A stretch of DNA of 64,000 nt from Cylindrospermum sp. NIES-4074 (GTDB lineage Bacteria; Cyanobacteriota; Cyanobacteriia; Cyanobacteriales; Nostocaceae), in assembly GCA_003994795.1 (NCBI GenBank), contig AP018269.1, positions 6,227,687 through 6,291,686 on the forward strand, in the 5' to 3' direction. How positions within the stretch are numbered: position 1 is the first letter of the stretch; the number at the start of each line of letters is the position of its first letter. Below are positions 9,046 through 16,780 of this stretch, in pieces. The notes under the pieces are model-generated. The model was not told the origin of the DNA. It saw only the letters and a list, made by a program, of their open reading frames with translations, and did no database searches. The translations under genes and the position numbers were made by a program.

Positions 9046-10656
9046 CTAATCCCCCAGTTTAAGATAAAATTCCATCGCTTCAATAGCATCAAAGTATCCA
9101 CAAATTCCGTCTTTCCATCCATCTTTTGCCAGTTGTTGACTTTGACCACTAGATTCTGGAAAAGAAGGTAGTTGTGCTAATTTGTAAGCTAATAAAAACT
9201 CTTTAGTCGCATCATTAGATGCTTTACGTAAAACTTCTCGTAAAGCCATTACTTTATTATGACGTTCTTTCCAATCCTCTCCCTCTTTAAATTCTTTGAC
9301 AACTTGGGTAAAACCTTCCCAAGTTCGCCACTCACTACTATGCTTTTCCAGTCGCACAGGACGCATTGCTAAATTCCAATTATCTTTGCTATCAACAGGT
9401 ATTTGATATTCAAGCTTGCGAATTTCAGAAATTGAACCTAATAAACCACTGGCTGCTAAATGCCAATCAATTGCTGAAAATCCATCTGGATCAGACTCCT
9501 TATTTTCTTTAACAAACTTCTTAGCTTCTTTGCATAACTCCTCAGTAATTTTATAAGCTCTTGCGAAAGGATAGTGAGTTTTAACAACACAAATACCTGC
9601 ACAAGCTGTCAATTTTTTACCATCTGTAACAGGCTGTTTCTCAAATTCTCGAAGAAATAAAGCAGCTAGTTCTAGTCCCAATCTCCCTTCACAAATAAAT
9701 GTGATATCATCACCTCCATAAACTAAAGGACGAAAAGGGAGATAATATTTAGCTTTGAGTTGAAATTCTCCTAGTTTACCAACAACTTTTCCTTCTTGTA
9801 TTGACTTTGTAATTACCTGCACAACAGCTTTTAGTGCATTTTTACCAGCCTTGTGAACACTTTTAGAAAAATCGCGCATCCTTTGGATGTAATCTCTATT
9901 ATTCTTTGCATCTTCACCATATTTTTGAAACCGCTTACCCATACTGTTACCATCAGCATGAATAATTGCTGCATAGCTAGATTCCCTTTGAGAACGTCCT
10001 AAATGATCTGTTCGGTAGGGGAACTGATAAATATCACCGTCAACTACGTCAGCGAAGATTTTTTGCAGTTCTTTATTTGCTCTATCGACCGCTTTTAATT
10101 TTTCCTTAGTTTCAGTGGAGATAAGATAGCTATTTGCTTCTTCATCATTATCTTGAATATATCTATCAACGGCAGGTAATTGAGTTGAATTACAAACTGC
10201 TGTCACACCTAAACCTAGTAATGGTGCTGAAGGAATTCGCTCATGTTTTCGGCGATCAATTTCTCCTTCCATCAAATCTTTAACTACTTGATAAAGATTA
10301 TCTTCATCCCAATCAAATTCAGCATGAGCAACTACTAGATTAATTCCCGGTGCTTTTTCTAAAACTCGCTTGCTCAATATTCTAGTGAAACTTATAGCAA
10401 TTTCTCGTGATTTGAATACTATTAATGTGTTTCCACCACCTGCATAAACTATTTCAGCATTAAATTCGCTTGTTTCAATTGGTTTATCTTGTTGATTTTT
10501 GGGAACACCTAATTTATCTAAAGTTTCTTCTACCCAATCACCTGTTGCTTCAGAAACTAAATGAGATGCTCCAATATTTTCGCGCAGACGGTTACTGCTA
10601 AAAATATAACCCTGAATCCCTGATGTATCTATTACAGTTATAGTAAATTTACTCAT
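9046..10656 (-). CDS. cas10: Cas10 large subunit without HD domain, type III-D
   Basis: A 536-aa signature subunit of a type III effector. It opens directly with a palm-like segment (DTSGIQGYIFSSNRLRENIG) and shows GGGNTLIVF. The second palm carries the cyclase motif YGGDDITF (GGDD at residues 314-317) after IIHADGNSMGKRF. An N-terminal HD nuclease domain is absent, and the length is well below the roughly 750-900 aa of HD-bearing Cas10 proteins. The expected output is therefore cyclic oligoadenylate rather than DNA cleavage. The start overlaps the upstream CARF gene by 4 bp (ATGA). No clear four-cysteine zinc ribbon is visible. Confidence 0.9.
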   Translation of the reverse strand: MSKFTITVIDTSGIQGYIFSSNRLRENIGASHLVSEATGDWVEETLDKLGVPKNQQDKPIETSEFNAEIVYAGGGNTLIVFKSREIAISFTRILSKRVLEKAPGINLVVAHAEFDWDEDNLYQVVKDLMEGEIDRRKHERIPSAPLLGLGVTAVCNSTQLPAVDRYIQDNDEEANSYLISTETKEKLKAVDRANKELQKIFADVVDGDIYQFPYRTDHLGRSQRESSYAAIIHADGNSMGKRFQKYGEDAKNNRDYIQRMRDFSKSVHKAGKNALKAVVQVITKSIQEGKVVGKLGEFQLKAKYYLPFRPLVYGGDDITFICEGRLGLELAALFLREFEKQPVTDGKKLTACAGICVVKTHYPFARAYKITEELCKEAKKFVKENKESDPDGFSAIDWHLAASGLLGSISEIRKLEYQIPVDSKDNWNLAMRPVRLEKHSSEWRTWEGFTQVVKEFKEGEDWKERHNKVMALREVLRKASNDATKEFLLAYKLAQLPSFPESSGQSQQLAKDGWKDGICGYFDAIEAMEFYLKLGD

Positions 10657-11927
10657 TTTGCATCCTCATCATTTTGGTCAATCCAATTAGAAATTTCTTC
10701 AGATAAATTTGTTAGATGTTCTCGTCCAAATACAGCAATTTTTTTATCATTTGTAGAAGACAAAATTTCAGCTTTGAGAGTATCTGGTTCGTTAAAACAA
10801 CAAATTAAAGCCACTCTAGCTTCGTCTCCTCCCATTTGCCTGGCTCTAAGATATGCTTCAAAAAGCTTATTTTTACATAAGTCTCTTTTGCTTGTTGTCG
10901 AACAAGAAATAGCAAAAAGTTGATATCCCCGTGTAAAGGCAACATCGAACTCAAACCCATCTCTAGTACCTTTAATAGGAATTTCAAAATTTAGTCCGTA
11001 GTCTTTTATCTGCTTATCAGCAATATTTTTGACTTGTTCTAACGCATAATGTTCTAGCCATAACCCATCAAGCCACTTGCAAAAATGTTTAATTTCTTTG
11101 AAAATTCCTGTTTTCTCAACTTCTCGCAACGAAAGCTTATTATCAGGTGTAACAAATTTTTCTTGTTTAAAGGCTGAAATTATTTCTTGTGGTAGGTTCT
11201 CCAGAGATATTGATACTTCTAACAAAGAAGTCTTACTTTTCCACTCTCCCCCACTATTTAATTTATTCTTATACGCTTGCTCACGAAAAACGTTGTAAAA
11301 CCAGTCAAGCCACTGCTTTGCTTTATTTTCTTCCTTAAAAATATTTGCAAGTTCTGTTGCTAATTTTGGTAATTGCGCCTGTTGTGTCGGTTTTTGTTTT
11401 AACTCCAACCCATGTAATTGGAAAAGTTTTACTAGCTCTAGTTGTATTTCTAGTAATTCAGGTGTGATTTTAATACGACTGCGCTCTCCATCTTCCCTAT
11501 CTATGCACATCTCTAACCTACGTGGATCAAGATAGCTAAATACCGTATCAAATCGAGATTGACTGAATACTGCTCTATAAGCGTGTACCGCCATTGCTTT
11601 TGTCCCGCCTGTATAATTCAAACCGATTTTTCCGTTTTTTAAACCTTGAATTTTACGGCGAATTTCATCTTGAATGTGATAAGCATCAGACTCATATTTA
11701 CCTAGTGAAATTAGCTGCGCTGGTTGGAAACCTTTTCCTTCTTCGTCCCTGTCTAGAATATTTTTTAGCCGTTTAGCTTGAGTTTCTGTAACAGTTGTAT
11801 GTACTAAATATGGAGTACCATCTTTTTTCAGTAATAAATTTGCTGTGACATAATTAGGTAAAGGATTTTCACCAATAAGGAGAAATAGATGGTCAACTTT
11901 GTATTTATCAAACTCTGATGCGCTCAT
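10653..11927 (-). CDS. Can2/Card1-like CARF effector (DUF1887 family), PD-(D/E)XK-like domain
   Basis: An effector of the cyclic-oligoadenylate response. The N-terminal CARF domain has LFLLIGENPLPNY and the hallmark LNYTGGTKAMAV. The C-terminal third has a restriction-like segment: FEFDVAF followed by YQLFAISCSTTSK. In characterised family members the second position is E-x-K; here it reads S-C-S, so the catalytic site is atypical and activity is uncertain. The start at 11927 (MSASEFDKYK) is preferred because a GAGG site lies about 10 bp upstream; an in-frame ATG at 11972 would add 15 residues. The stop overlaps the cas10 start. It would bind the cOA made by Cas10, with ring size unknown. Confidence 0.82.
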   Translation of the reverse strand: MSASEFDKYKVDHLFLLIGENPLPNYVTANLLLKKDGTPYLVHTTVTETQAKRLKNILDRDEEGKGFQPAQLISLGKYESDAYHIQDEIRRKIQGLKNGKIGLNYTGGTKAMAVHAYRAVFSQSRFDTVFSYLDPRRLEMCIDREDGERSRIKITPELLEIQLELVKLFQLHGLELKQKPTQQAQLPKLATELANIFKEENKAKQWLDWFYNVFREQAYKNKLNSGGEWKSKTSLLEVSISLENLPQEIISAFKQEKFVTPDNKLSLREVEKTGIFKEIKHFCKWLDGLWLEHYALEQVKNIADKQIKDYGLNFEIPIKGTRDGFEFDVAFTRGYQLFAISCSTTSKRDLCKNKLFEAYLRARQMGGDEARVALICCFNEPDTLKAEILSSTNDKKIAVFGREHLTNLSEEISNWIDQNDEDAK

Positions 11928-11995
11928 GTAAATTACCTCACGTTTTAAATTTATGTGTTCATCAATAACCAAGCAGTTAATTAGCGATCGCCCTT

Positions 11996-12913
11996 TTACC
12001 CCCCACTCAACCCCACCAACAACCGCGCTAAAGCCTTTATCACCAAGCGTTCTGCAACATCCTCTCCTCGCTGCAAACGGTGAACGCTTCCCTGAAGAGG
12101 TGATATTTCTGAATGTATCACGTCATTTGTTCCGTGATAATCACTAAAAATAATGGCTACTATTTGTAAATTCAACGACTCGCACAACTCTTGCCAAGGT
12201 GCAATTTCACTTTCATCTTTCACCAAAATTACGGCGTGAGTGGCTTCAGCCATAATCAAACGGTTTTCTGGGGAAATTTTGCCACCTACATCAAAGACAA
12301 ATATCGGTGTATTAATTCCCTTGACTTGCTGCGCTTTCAGTCGCGCGAACTCTGGCGTAAATCCGGCTTTGTACTCCGCTTTTAATGTCTGCGCTAAATC
12401 TAAATCGCGGCGTGCAGTTTCCCCATACCATGAACCATCTCCATCTGGACAACCTGAGATGAAATAAGACTCTGGTGCATGGGGAATCTGCAACAACGCC
12501 TGTTTTAAACCATCCCGAAAACAAGTTTTTCCTGTATTCGCAAACCCACACAGCGCAACTTTGAGACTTGGCTGTTGCTTTGTTCGCACTACATCCAAAA
12601 TATCCCCAACTTTGTACTCAGGGTTATTACTGACAGTGACTACGTACCTATCTAGTCCTTTATCGCCAATTTTGGGATCAAAAAATGCCACTACATCATA
12701 CAACTTCAACAATTTAGCCGCTAAAATTTGACTAACCAGCACAGATGTGCGTCCGTTGATTTTAATCAGAGAACCACCAGGCAATTCCCCAGCAGCAATC
12801 ATCTCATTTAGCCTAGCTTCGGCATCACGGACAACTTGATCACCTGTGGCCAGGATAGCGCCAAATCCTACTTTTAAGATGTCACCCTCTAAATTTATCT
12901 GGTAAATACTCAT
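11996..12913 (-). CDS. csx3: Csx3 domain fused to a P-loop NTPase
   Basis: A 305-aa fusion. Residues 1-112 align end to end with the separate Csx3 protein just upstream (shared ELxGGxLxKINGxxS, FFDPK, YVVxxxxNPxYKxGD). Residues about 117-290 form a P-loop NTPase: Walker A GFANTGKT, a DVGG segment in IFVFDVGGKIS as the likely Walker B/switch, and AVILVKDE. Csx3-AAA-type fusions are known in type III loci and Csx3 (Crn3) cleaves cyclic tetra-adenylate. Here the two histidines of the stand-alone Csx3 (H65, H69) are A66 and K70, while the FFDP aspartate (D79) is kept. Ring-nuclease activity of this copy is therefore doubtful. It precedes the CARF gene in the same direction. Confidence 0.82.
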   Translation of the reverse strand: MSIYQINLEGDILKVGFGAILATGDQVVRDAEARLNEMIAAGELPGGSLIKINGRTSVLVSQILAAKLLKLYDVVAFFDPKIGDKGLDRYVVTVSNNPEYKVGDILDVVRTKQQPSLKVALCGFANTGKTCFRDGLKQALLQIPHAPESYFISGCPDGDGSWYGETARRDLDLAQTLKAEYKAGFTPEFARLKAQQVKGINTPIFVFDVGGKISPENRLIMAEATHAVILVKDESEIAPWQELCESLNLQIVAIIFSDYHGTNDVIHSEISPLQGSVHRLQRGEDVAERLVIKALARLLVGLSGG

Positions 12914-13024
12914 GAATTATAGTGCGGAATAAAAACTAATGAGGGCAATAGTCTCACTGCTTTGTAGCTGAACCGTCTTTCGTTTTTTCGACAGCCAAAA
13001 ATCTCAAAGTCTTAATTTAAAAGA

Positions 13025-13112
13025 CTTTTATTTTTCTTGGAGAAAATAAAATATTAATTTTTCAGAGACTCTCAAAAGTTGGGTTTATTTTCTTCCTCCA
13101 AAGAAATAAAAG
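13025..13112 (-). promoter_or_regulatory. Long imperfect hairpin between csx3 and csx3-NTPase genes
   Basis: Arms at about 13025-13051 and 13084-13112 are complementary over most of 27-29 positions (CTTTTATTT...GGAG against CTCC...AAATAAAAG). The loop is about 32 bp. It lies in the 210-bp gap between csx3 and the fusion gene, so it would be in the transcript. It lacks a GC-rich stem with a T run, so a processing or attenuation role is as likely as termination. The function is inferred from position only. Confidence 0.4.
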
Positions 13113-13123
13113 AGTTCAAGAAT

Positions 13124-13429
13124 TTAATCAATCAAATCTCCTAATTTATACGCTGGATTATGAGTAATAGAAACCACATATTTACCTAATTTTGGGTCAA
13201 AAAACCCAATCGCACCATAAATATGAGCAAGTTTATGGGCCAAGACAAATGCCACAGGTATAGAGACTGGCCCATTAATCTTCAGCAGTTGACCCCCAGC
13301 CAGTTCTCCAGACTGTGCCATTTCTTCTAACCGTGCCGCCGCATCCTTCACAATCTGGTCATTTTGGGCAGGTTCACCAAAATTAACCCGCAAGATTCCG
13401 TCTTTTAACTCGATTTTGTAAGTAGCCAT
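13124..13429 (-). CDS. csx3: Stand-alone Csx3 (Crn3-type ring nuclease)
   Basis: A 101-aa protein that is a full-length Csx3. It has GGQLLKINGPVSIPVA, LAHKLAHIYGAIGFFDPK and YVVSITHNPAYKLGD. Csx3 from Archaeoglobus is a cyclic tetra-adenylate phosphodiesterase that acts as a tetramer; conserved His and Asp residues in this region are important. This copy keeps H65, H69 and D78. It is the first gene of the minus-strand cassette and is divergent from the WYL regulator, with only 34 bp between start codons. Its likely task is to switch off the CARF effector by removing the messenger. Confidence 0.88.
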   Translation of the reverse strand: MATYKIELKDGILRVNFGEPAQNDQIVKDAAARLEEMAQSGELAGGQLLKINGPVSIPVAFVLAHKLAHIYGAIGFFDPKLGKYVVSITHNPAYKLGDLID

Positions 13430-13463
13430 TGCTTGTATCTAGTGAGCAACAGTTACATCATAC

Positions 13464-14879
13464 ATGGTACTGGAAGCAGCCTATTCCAGGTTGGTCTATG
13501 CTGGAATTACACCCAAAGTTATAGGTAAGTGTCCTTTGCAAATTTTTGCTGATGTTCCCCAAATAGAACTGCTGCAATGGTTAGCACGCGGTTCTCTGAA
13601 ACAAAACCTGCTGCGTGCAATTCGCTTGTGGGTGTGGTTGCGTTCTTTATATGGAGAAGGTCAAGACCAGGTGTTGCTGAATGATGGTTTCACTTTAGCA
13701 GACTGGCGGAATGCTTTTTTCAGTTCCACACACCCCAAAGGGGAAGCAATTCCCAAACTGCATGACTCTAACTGCCATTGTGCTAAAACTATTGCTGCTT
13801 GGTTGTTTGAGGCTAAAACTGGATTGAATGAAGACGATTGGATGCGATCGCTCTTGGCTCATGCTAAAATTTCCAATTTAGATGAACTACTACAGCAGCG
13901 ATTATTTGCCGTAACTCGTCGCTCTCTCCAAGCAGATTTGCAGATTTTAGCAGCATTAGGTTGGCTAGAATATCGAGAGCAAAAATATCATCGAGTCAAA
14001 CAGTTACCCTCTCGTCCCACCACCACAACTAAACTCAATCACAACGAATTACATTTTCTCAATCAAGAAGACTTAGCAGAAATTGCCCAAAATCATGCCC
14101 AGCAAATCTGCGGTGTTCAGCGATTCTTCTTCAAACTTGACTATGTTAGTCCTCGTAGCACTATAGATCAAGTGGATGAGTGGCAACACGAATTGAGAGA
14201 AATCTGGAGACAAACGCCAGTACCACCCGTCAGGCTAACTTACAACAGCGCCAGGTTAGGAAATGTTGTGGAATGTTTAGTTTACCCAGTCTGCATCTAC
14301 TATGTGCAGCGTGCAGTTTACCTTTGTGCTTTTGGGCAAAGTCCTGATAGAAAAACTGATTGGTATAATTATCGTCTTGACAGGATTCTAGAAATAACCC
14401 CCATCAAGTGGACAAATTCGGCTATCCCCCAGATTCTGCAACAACGCTACAATAAGGCAACTTTGCCGAATCCAGAAGAGATTGAAGGGCAAATGTCCAA
14501 AGCTTGGGGCTTTGATTTTTACTTACAGCCGCAACTGATGCTGTTGAGATTTGACCGTGAATATAGCGATCGCTATATTCAATATACCGTTCGTCATGAA
14601 ACCTTTGAAGCAATTTCCTACCAGCAAGCACAACGTCTGATTCGACAGCACACTCCACAAGGGTTACAACAACAGGCATTATTGAAAGTTCTTGCGGCGC
14701 GTTCCCCAGAAGATGCCTACTACCGAGTGTGCTATCGACATGGAGATAACAATGTTGTCATGCGTTTACGGGCATGGCGACCAAAGGCTGAAGTGCTTAT
14801 GCCTTGGGATTTGCGCCGAAGCATTGCAGCTGATATTGCCGCCGAATTTTTGCTTTATCAGGTAGGAAATTTTCTCTAA
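13464..14879 (+). CDS. TIGR03985-like CRISPR-associated WYL-domain regulator
   Basis: A 471-aa protein of the cyanobacterial CRISPR-associated TIGR03985 type. The middle section contains a winged-helix-like region (TRRSLQADLQILAALGWLEYRE, written as a motif over residues about 151-172). A WYL-like core follows (AVYLCAFGQSPDRK, then WYNYRLDRILEI), and a C-terminal WCX-like domain (YYRVCYRHG..., VMRLRAWRPKAEVLMPW). WYL proteins in CRISPR loci are ligand-sensing transcription factors. The gene is divergent from csx3, so the 34-bp gap and the 5' ends must hold overlapping promoters. This makes it a strong candidate regulator of the cassette. The target and ligand are unknown. Confidence 0.78.
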   Translation: MVLEAAYSRLVYAGITPKVIGKCPLQIFADVPQIELLQWLARGSLKQNLLRAIRLWVWLRSLYGEGQDQVLLNDGFTLADWRNAFFSSTHPKGEAIPKLHDSNCHCAKTIAAWLFEAKTGLNEDDWMRSLLAHAKISNLDELLQQRLFAVTRRSLQADLQILAALGWLEYREQKYHRVKQLPSRPTTTTKLNHNELHFLNQEDLAEIAQNHAQQICGVQRFFFKLDYVSPRSTIDQVDEWQHELREIWRQTPVPPVRLTYNSARLGNVVECLVYPVCIYYVQRAVYLCAFGQSPDRKTDWYNYRLDRILEITPIKWTNSAIPQILQQRYNKATLPNPEEIEGQMSKAWGFDFYLQPQLMLLRFDREYSDRYIQYTVRHETFEAISYQQAQRLIRQHTPQGLQQQALLKVLAARSPEDAYYRVCYRHGDNNVVMRLRAWRPKAEVLMPWDLRRSIAADIAAEFLLYQVGNFL

Positions 14880-14939
14880 CTTTTTATGGGTTTGAGAAAT
14901 GAGATTGATTTTGATGAAAAAAGTACATAATTTTCTCGT

Positions 14940-15206
14940 TCATACAGTATTTCTCAACGATGAGCTAATTTCCATTTGCTTTTTAGCGCTTTTTAATTGC
15001 TTCCAGAGCATTTTAATTTGGGTGTAAGCATCTTCCGGAGAAAGCTTGCCCCCGGTTTGTAGATTGCAGATATAGCTCACTCGTTGAGAAAACTCCTGTA
15101 AATTAGAATTAAAAGCCAGATACTCAGGCTTGAACTGACCATAATAACTACTGTCAGGATAAAGAAAATCAGATAGATTAGCTAAAAAATCAGAGTCTTG
15201 TAGCAT
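14940..15206 (-). CDS. DUF7219-like cyanobacterial small protein
   Basis: An 88-aa soluble protein with the conserved cyanobacterial pattern NLSDFLYPxSSYYGQF, LAFNSNLQEFSQRVSYIC and LSPEDAYxQIKxLWKQLKxSKKQ. I recognise the family (annotated DUF7219 in Nostocales) but no function is known to me. It is mostly helical. It converges with the WYL regulator gene, 60 bp away. A CDS is well supported by this pattern. Confidence 0.75.
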   Translation of the reverse strand: MLQDSDFLANLSDFLYPDSSYYGQFKPEYLAFNSNLQEFSQRVSYICNLQTGGKLSPEDAYTQIKMLWKQLKSAKKQMEISSSLRNTV

Positions 15207-15284
15207 TGCTATTTACACCCATTAGCTATTACTAGAAATTAGTAAGCAAATATCCAGTCTTTGCTTCACAATTCTATTATGTTA

Positions 15285-15325
15285 ACCAACTTTATTGGTA
15301 ACTAATCTATACCAACTTTATTGGT
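15285..15325. promoter_or_regulatory. Tandem palindromic operator-like sites 1 and 2
   Basis: Two exact copies of ACCAA-CTTTA-TTGGT, centres 26 bp apart. That spacing is about 2.5 helical turns. Matching five-base arms around a five-base spacer suggest a dimeric DNA-binding protein. The same arm pattern appears again at 15566 and at 22283. Which protein binds is not shown by the sequence; the XRE/PBP regulator at 22616 is the nearest candidate. Confidence 0.55.
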
Positions 15326-15565
15326 TAAATTGTATTAATAGTTACATTTTGGAAATTGTCCAAAATCTGAACCTGCTAAATTATATATAAAAATATACCT
15401 AATATACTTTTTCATAACTAGTTTAATTAACCTAACAATCCTATTCCTACAACAAATTAGCAGTTTTATTACTGGGAATTTGCTGAAATTTTTACACTAG
15501 CTAGTATGATTCCACGGTGCGATCGCCTCACTAGGAGACAAAATACCTTTTGTCAGCATTCTATT

Positions 15566-15580
15566 ACCAAATTAGTTGGT
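15566..15580. promoter_or_regulatory. Palindromic operator-like site 3, upstream of modA
   Basis: ACCAA-ATTAG-TTGGT lies 62-76 bp upstream of the modA start, in the usual promoter position. The same 15 bp occurs at 22283-22297 in front of the XRE regulator gene and the HsdR-N fragment. A TTGGTA half-site follows at about 15595-15600. A repressor bound here would probably block modA transcription. Confidence 0.6.
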
Positions 15581-15641
15581 AAATTACGCTAAGGTTGGTA
15601 ACATTACACAATGTAGCCAATTTAGCTAATAAAACTCAAAT

Positions 15642-16526
15642 ATGTTTTCCACACAAAGAAGACGACTAATTACTTGGATTGCTGCGGCAGTTACCAGTTT
15701 GATGCTAGTCATCGGCTTGCCGTTTGTAACTTCATTACATGGTCAAGTAGCACAAGCAACAACCACGCTGCGGGTGTACGCTGCCATTAGCTTAATCGAT
15801 GTGCTGCCAGAAATTGAGACTGCATACAATGCCGCTAACTCTGGCGCACAGATCAGCTTCATCAATACCTTCGCTTCTTCTGGTGCCTTGCTGACCCAGA
15901 TACAAGATTCAACAAACGAGTCAGCAGGTATACCAGACATATTTATTTCTGCTGCTACAACTCAAATGAATACCTTGCAGAGTGCAGGGAAATTGGCTTC
16001 AGGTTGGCCTGTGACAGTTGCCACAAACCGTTTAGTCTTGATTAAACCAAATACATTTGCTGCTGGTTCTCCAACTCCGAGTTTTAGTGGTTTTAGCACT
16101 TTGACAAACTCCAGCGTTAGAGGCATTGCTATCGGTACACCCACAACTGTGCCTGCGGGGAATTACAGCAAACAAGTTCTTGAAAGCACCACCAGCGGTT
16201 GCGGAGGAAATATTTACAATACACTCCTGAACAACAACAAATTAGTATTTGCTAACAATGTTCGGGATGTCTTGTCGGCAGTTGAAAATAAAACCCTCAA
16301 CAGTCAAACCATCGATGCAGGTATCGTTTACACGACTGATAAAGACGTTTCCAACCTGGTAGGACTTGTAGCAACTGCCGCGCAAAACTGCCATAGCGCT
16401 ATTGTATATCCAGCGGCCGTACTCAGCAGAACTACTAATGGCACAGCAGCAGCTAGTTTTGCTAACTACCTTAGCAGTGTTACTGCTCAAGGTAAATTCA
16501 CTGACCGGGGATTTGGTGTTCCCTAA
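15642..16526 (+). CDS. modA: Molybdate-binding periplasmic protein ModA
   Basis: A 294-aa substrate-binding protein of a molybdate ABC importer. A basic, hydrophobic N-terminal export signal (starting at QRRRLITW, ending near QVAQA at about residue 38) directs it to the periplasm. The mature part starts with TLRVYAAISLIDVLPEI and continues with NTFASSGALLTQI, PDIFISAA and NRLVLIKP, all typical of ModA. The predicted permease and ATPase genes (modB, modC) do not follow; PEP-CTERM genes do. Upstream palindromes suggest repression by a metal-responsive regulator. A related tungstate or vanadate specificity cannot be excluded by reading. Confidence 0.88.
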   Translation: MFSTQRRRLITWIAAAVTSLMLVIGLPFVTSLHGQVAQATTTLRVYAAISLIDVLPEIETAYNAANSGAQISFINTFASSGALLTQIQDSTNESAGIPDIFISAATTQMNTLQSAGKLASGWPVTVATNRLVLIKPNTFAAGSPTPSFSGFSTLTNSSVRGIAIGTPTTVPAGNYSKQVLESTTSGCGGNIYNTLLNNNKLVFANNVRDVLSAVENKTLNSQTIDAGIVYTTDKDVSNLVGLVATAAQNCHSAIVYPAAVLSRTTNGTAAASFANYLSSVTAQGKFTDRGFGVP

Positions 16527-16780
16527 TTAGGCTTCAAGCGTGAAAGTGTTGCATTCTCTGGGGTATAGCACCATCAGGATATTAAGATAGCCTGGCTTTT
16601 TTTGGTGGATTTAAGGTTAAGCTTTTCCACATTTAACTGACACTTTTCCTCTACTGAAAGCATGACATTGATACAAGTCAAGTGGAAAATTAAATGCTCG
16701 ATTGCTGATATCCAAGCGCTTGTTTTTTAACTTTCAGCTAAACACTATTGTGAACTTTGAACTATTTGGAGTGTAGGGTC

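Larger units (their letters stand above)
15207..15641. other. modA upstream region with multiple ACCAA/TTGGT sites
   Basis: A 435-bp AT-rich region without a gene. It holds two tandem identical palindromes ACCAA-CTTTA-TTGGT (15285-15299 and 15311-15325), a third with a different spacer nearer modA (15566-15580), and a TTGGTA half-site near 15595. One HIP1 octamer lies near 15520. The first two sites are about 320-360 bp from modA and could equally serve the divergent DUF7219 gene. Confidence 0.6.
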
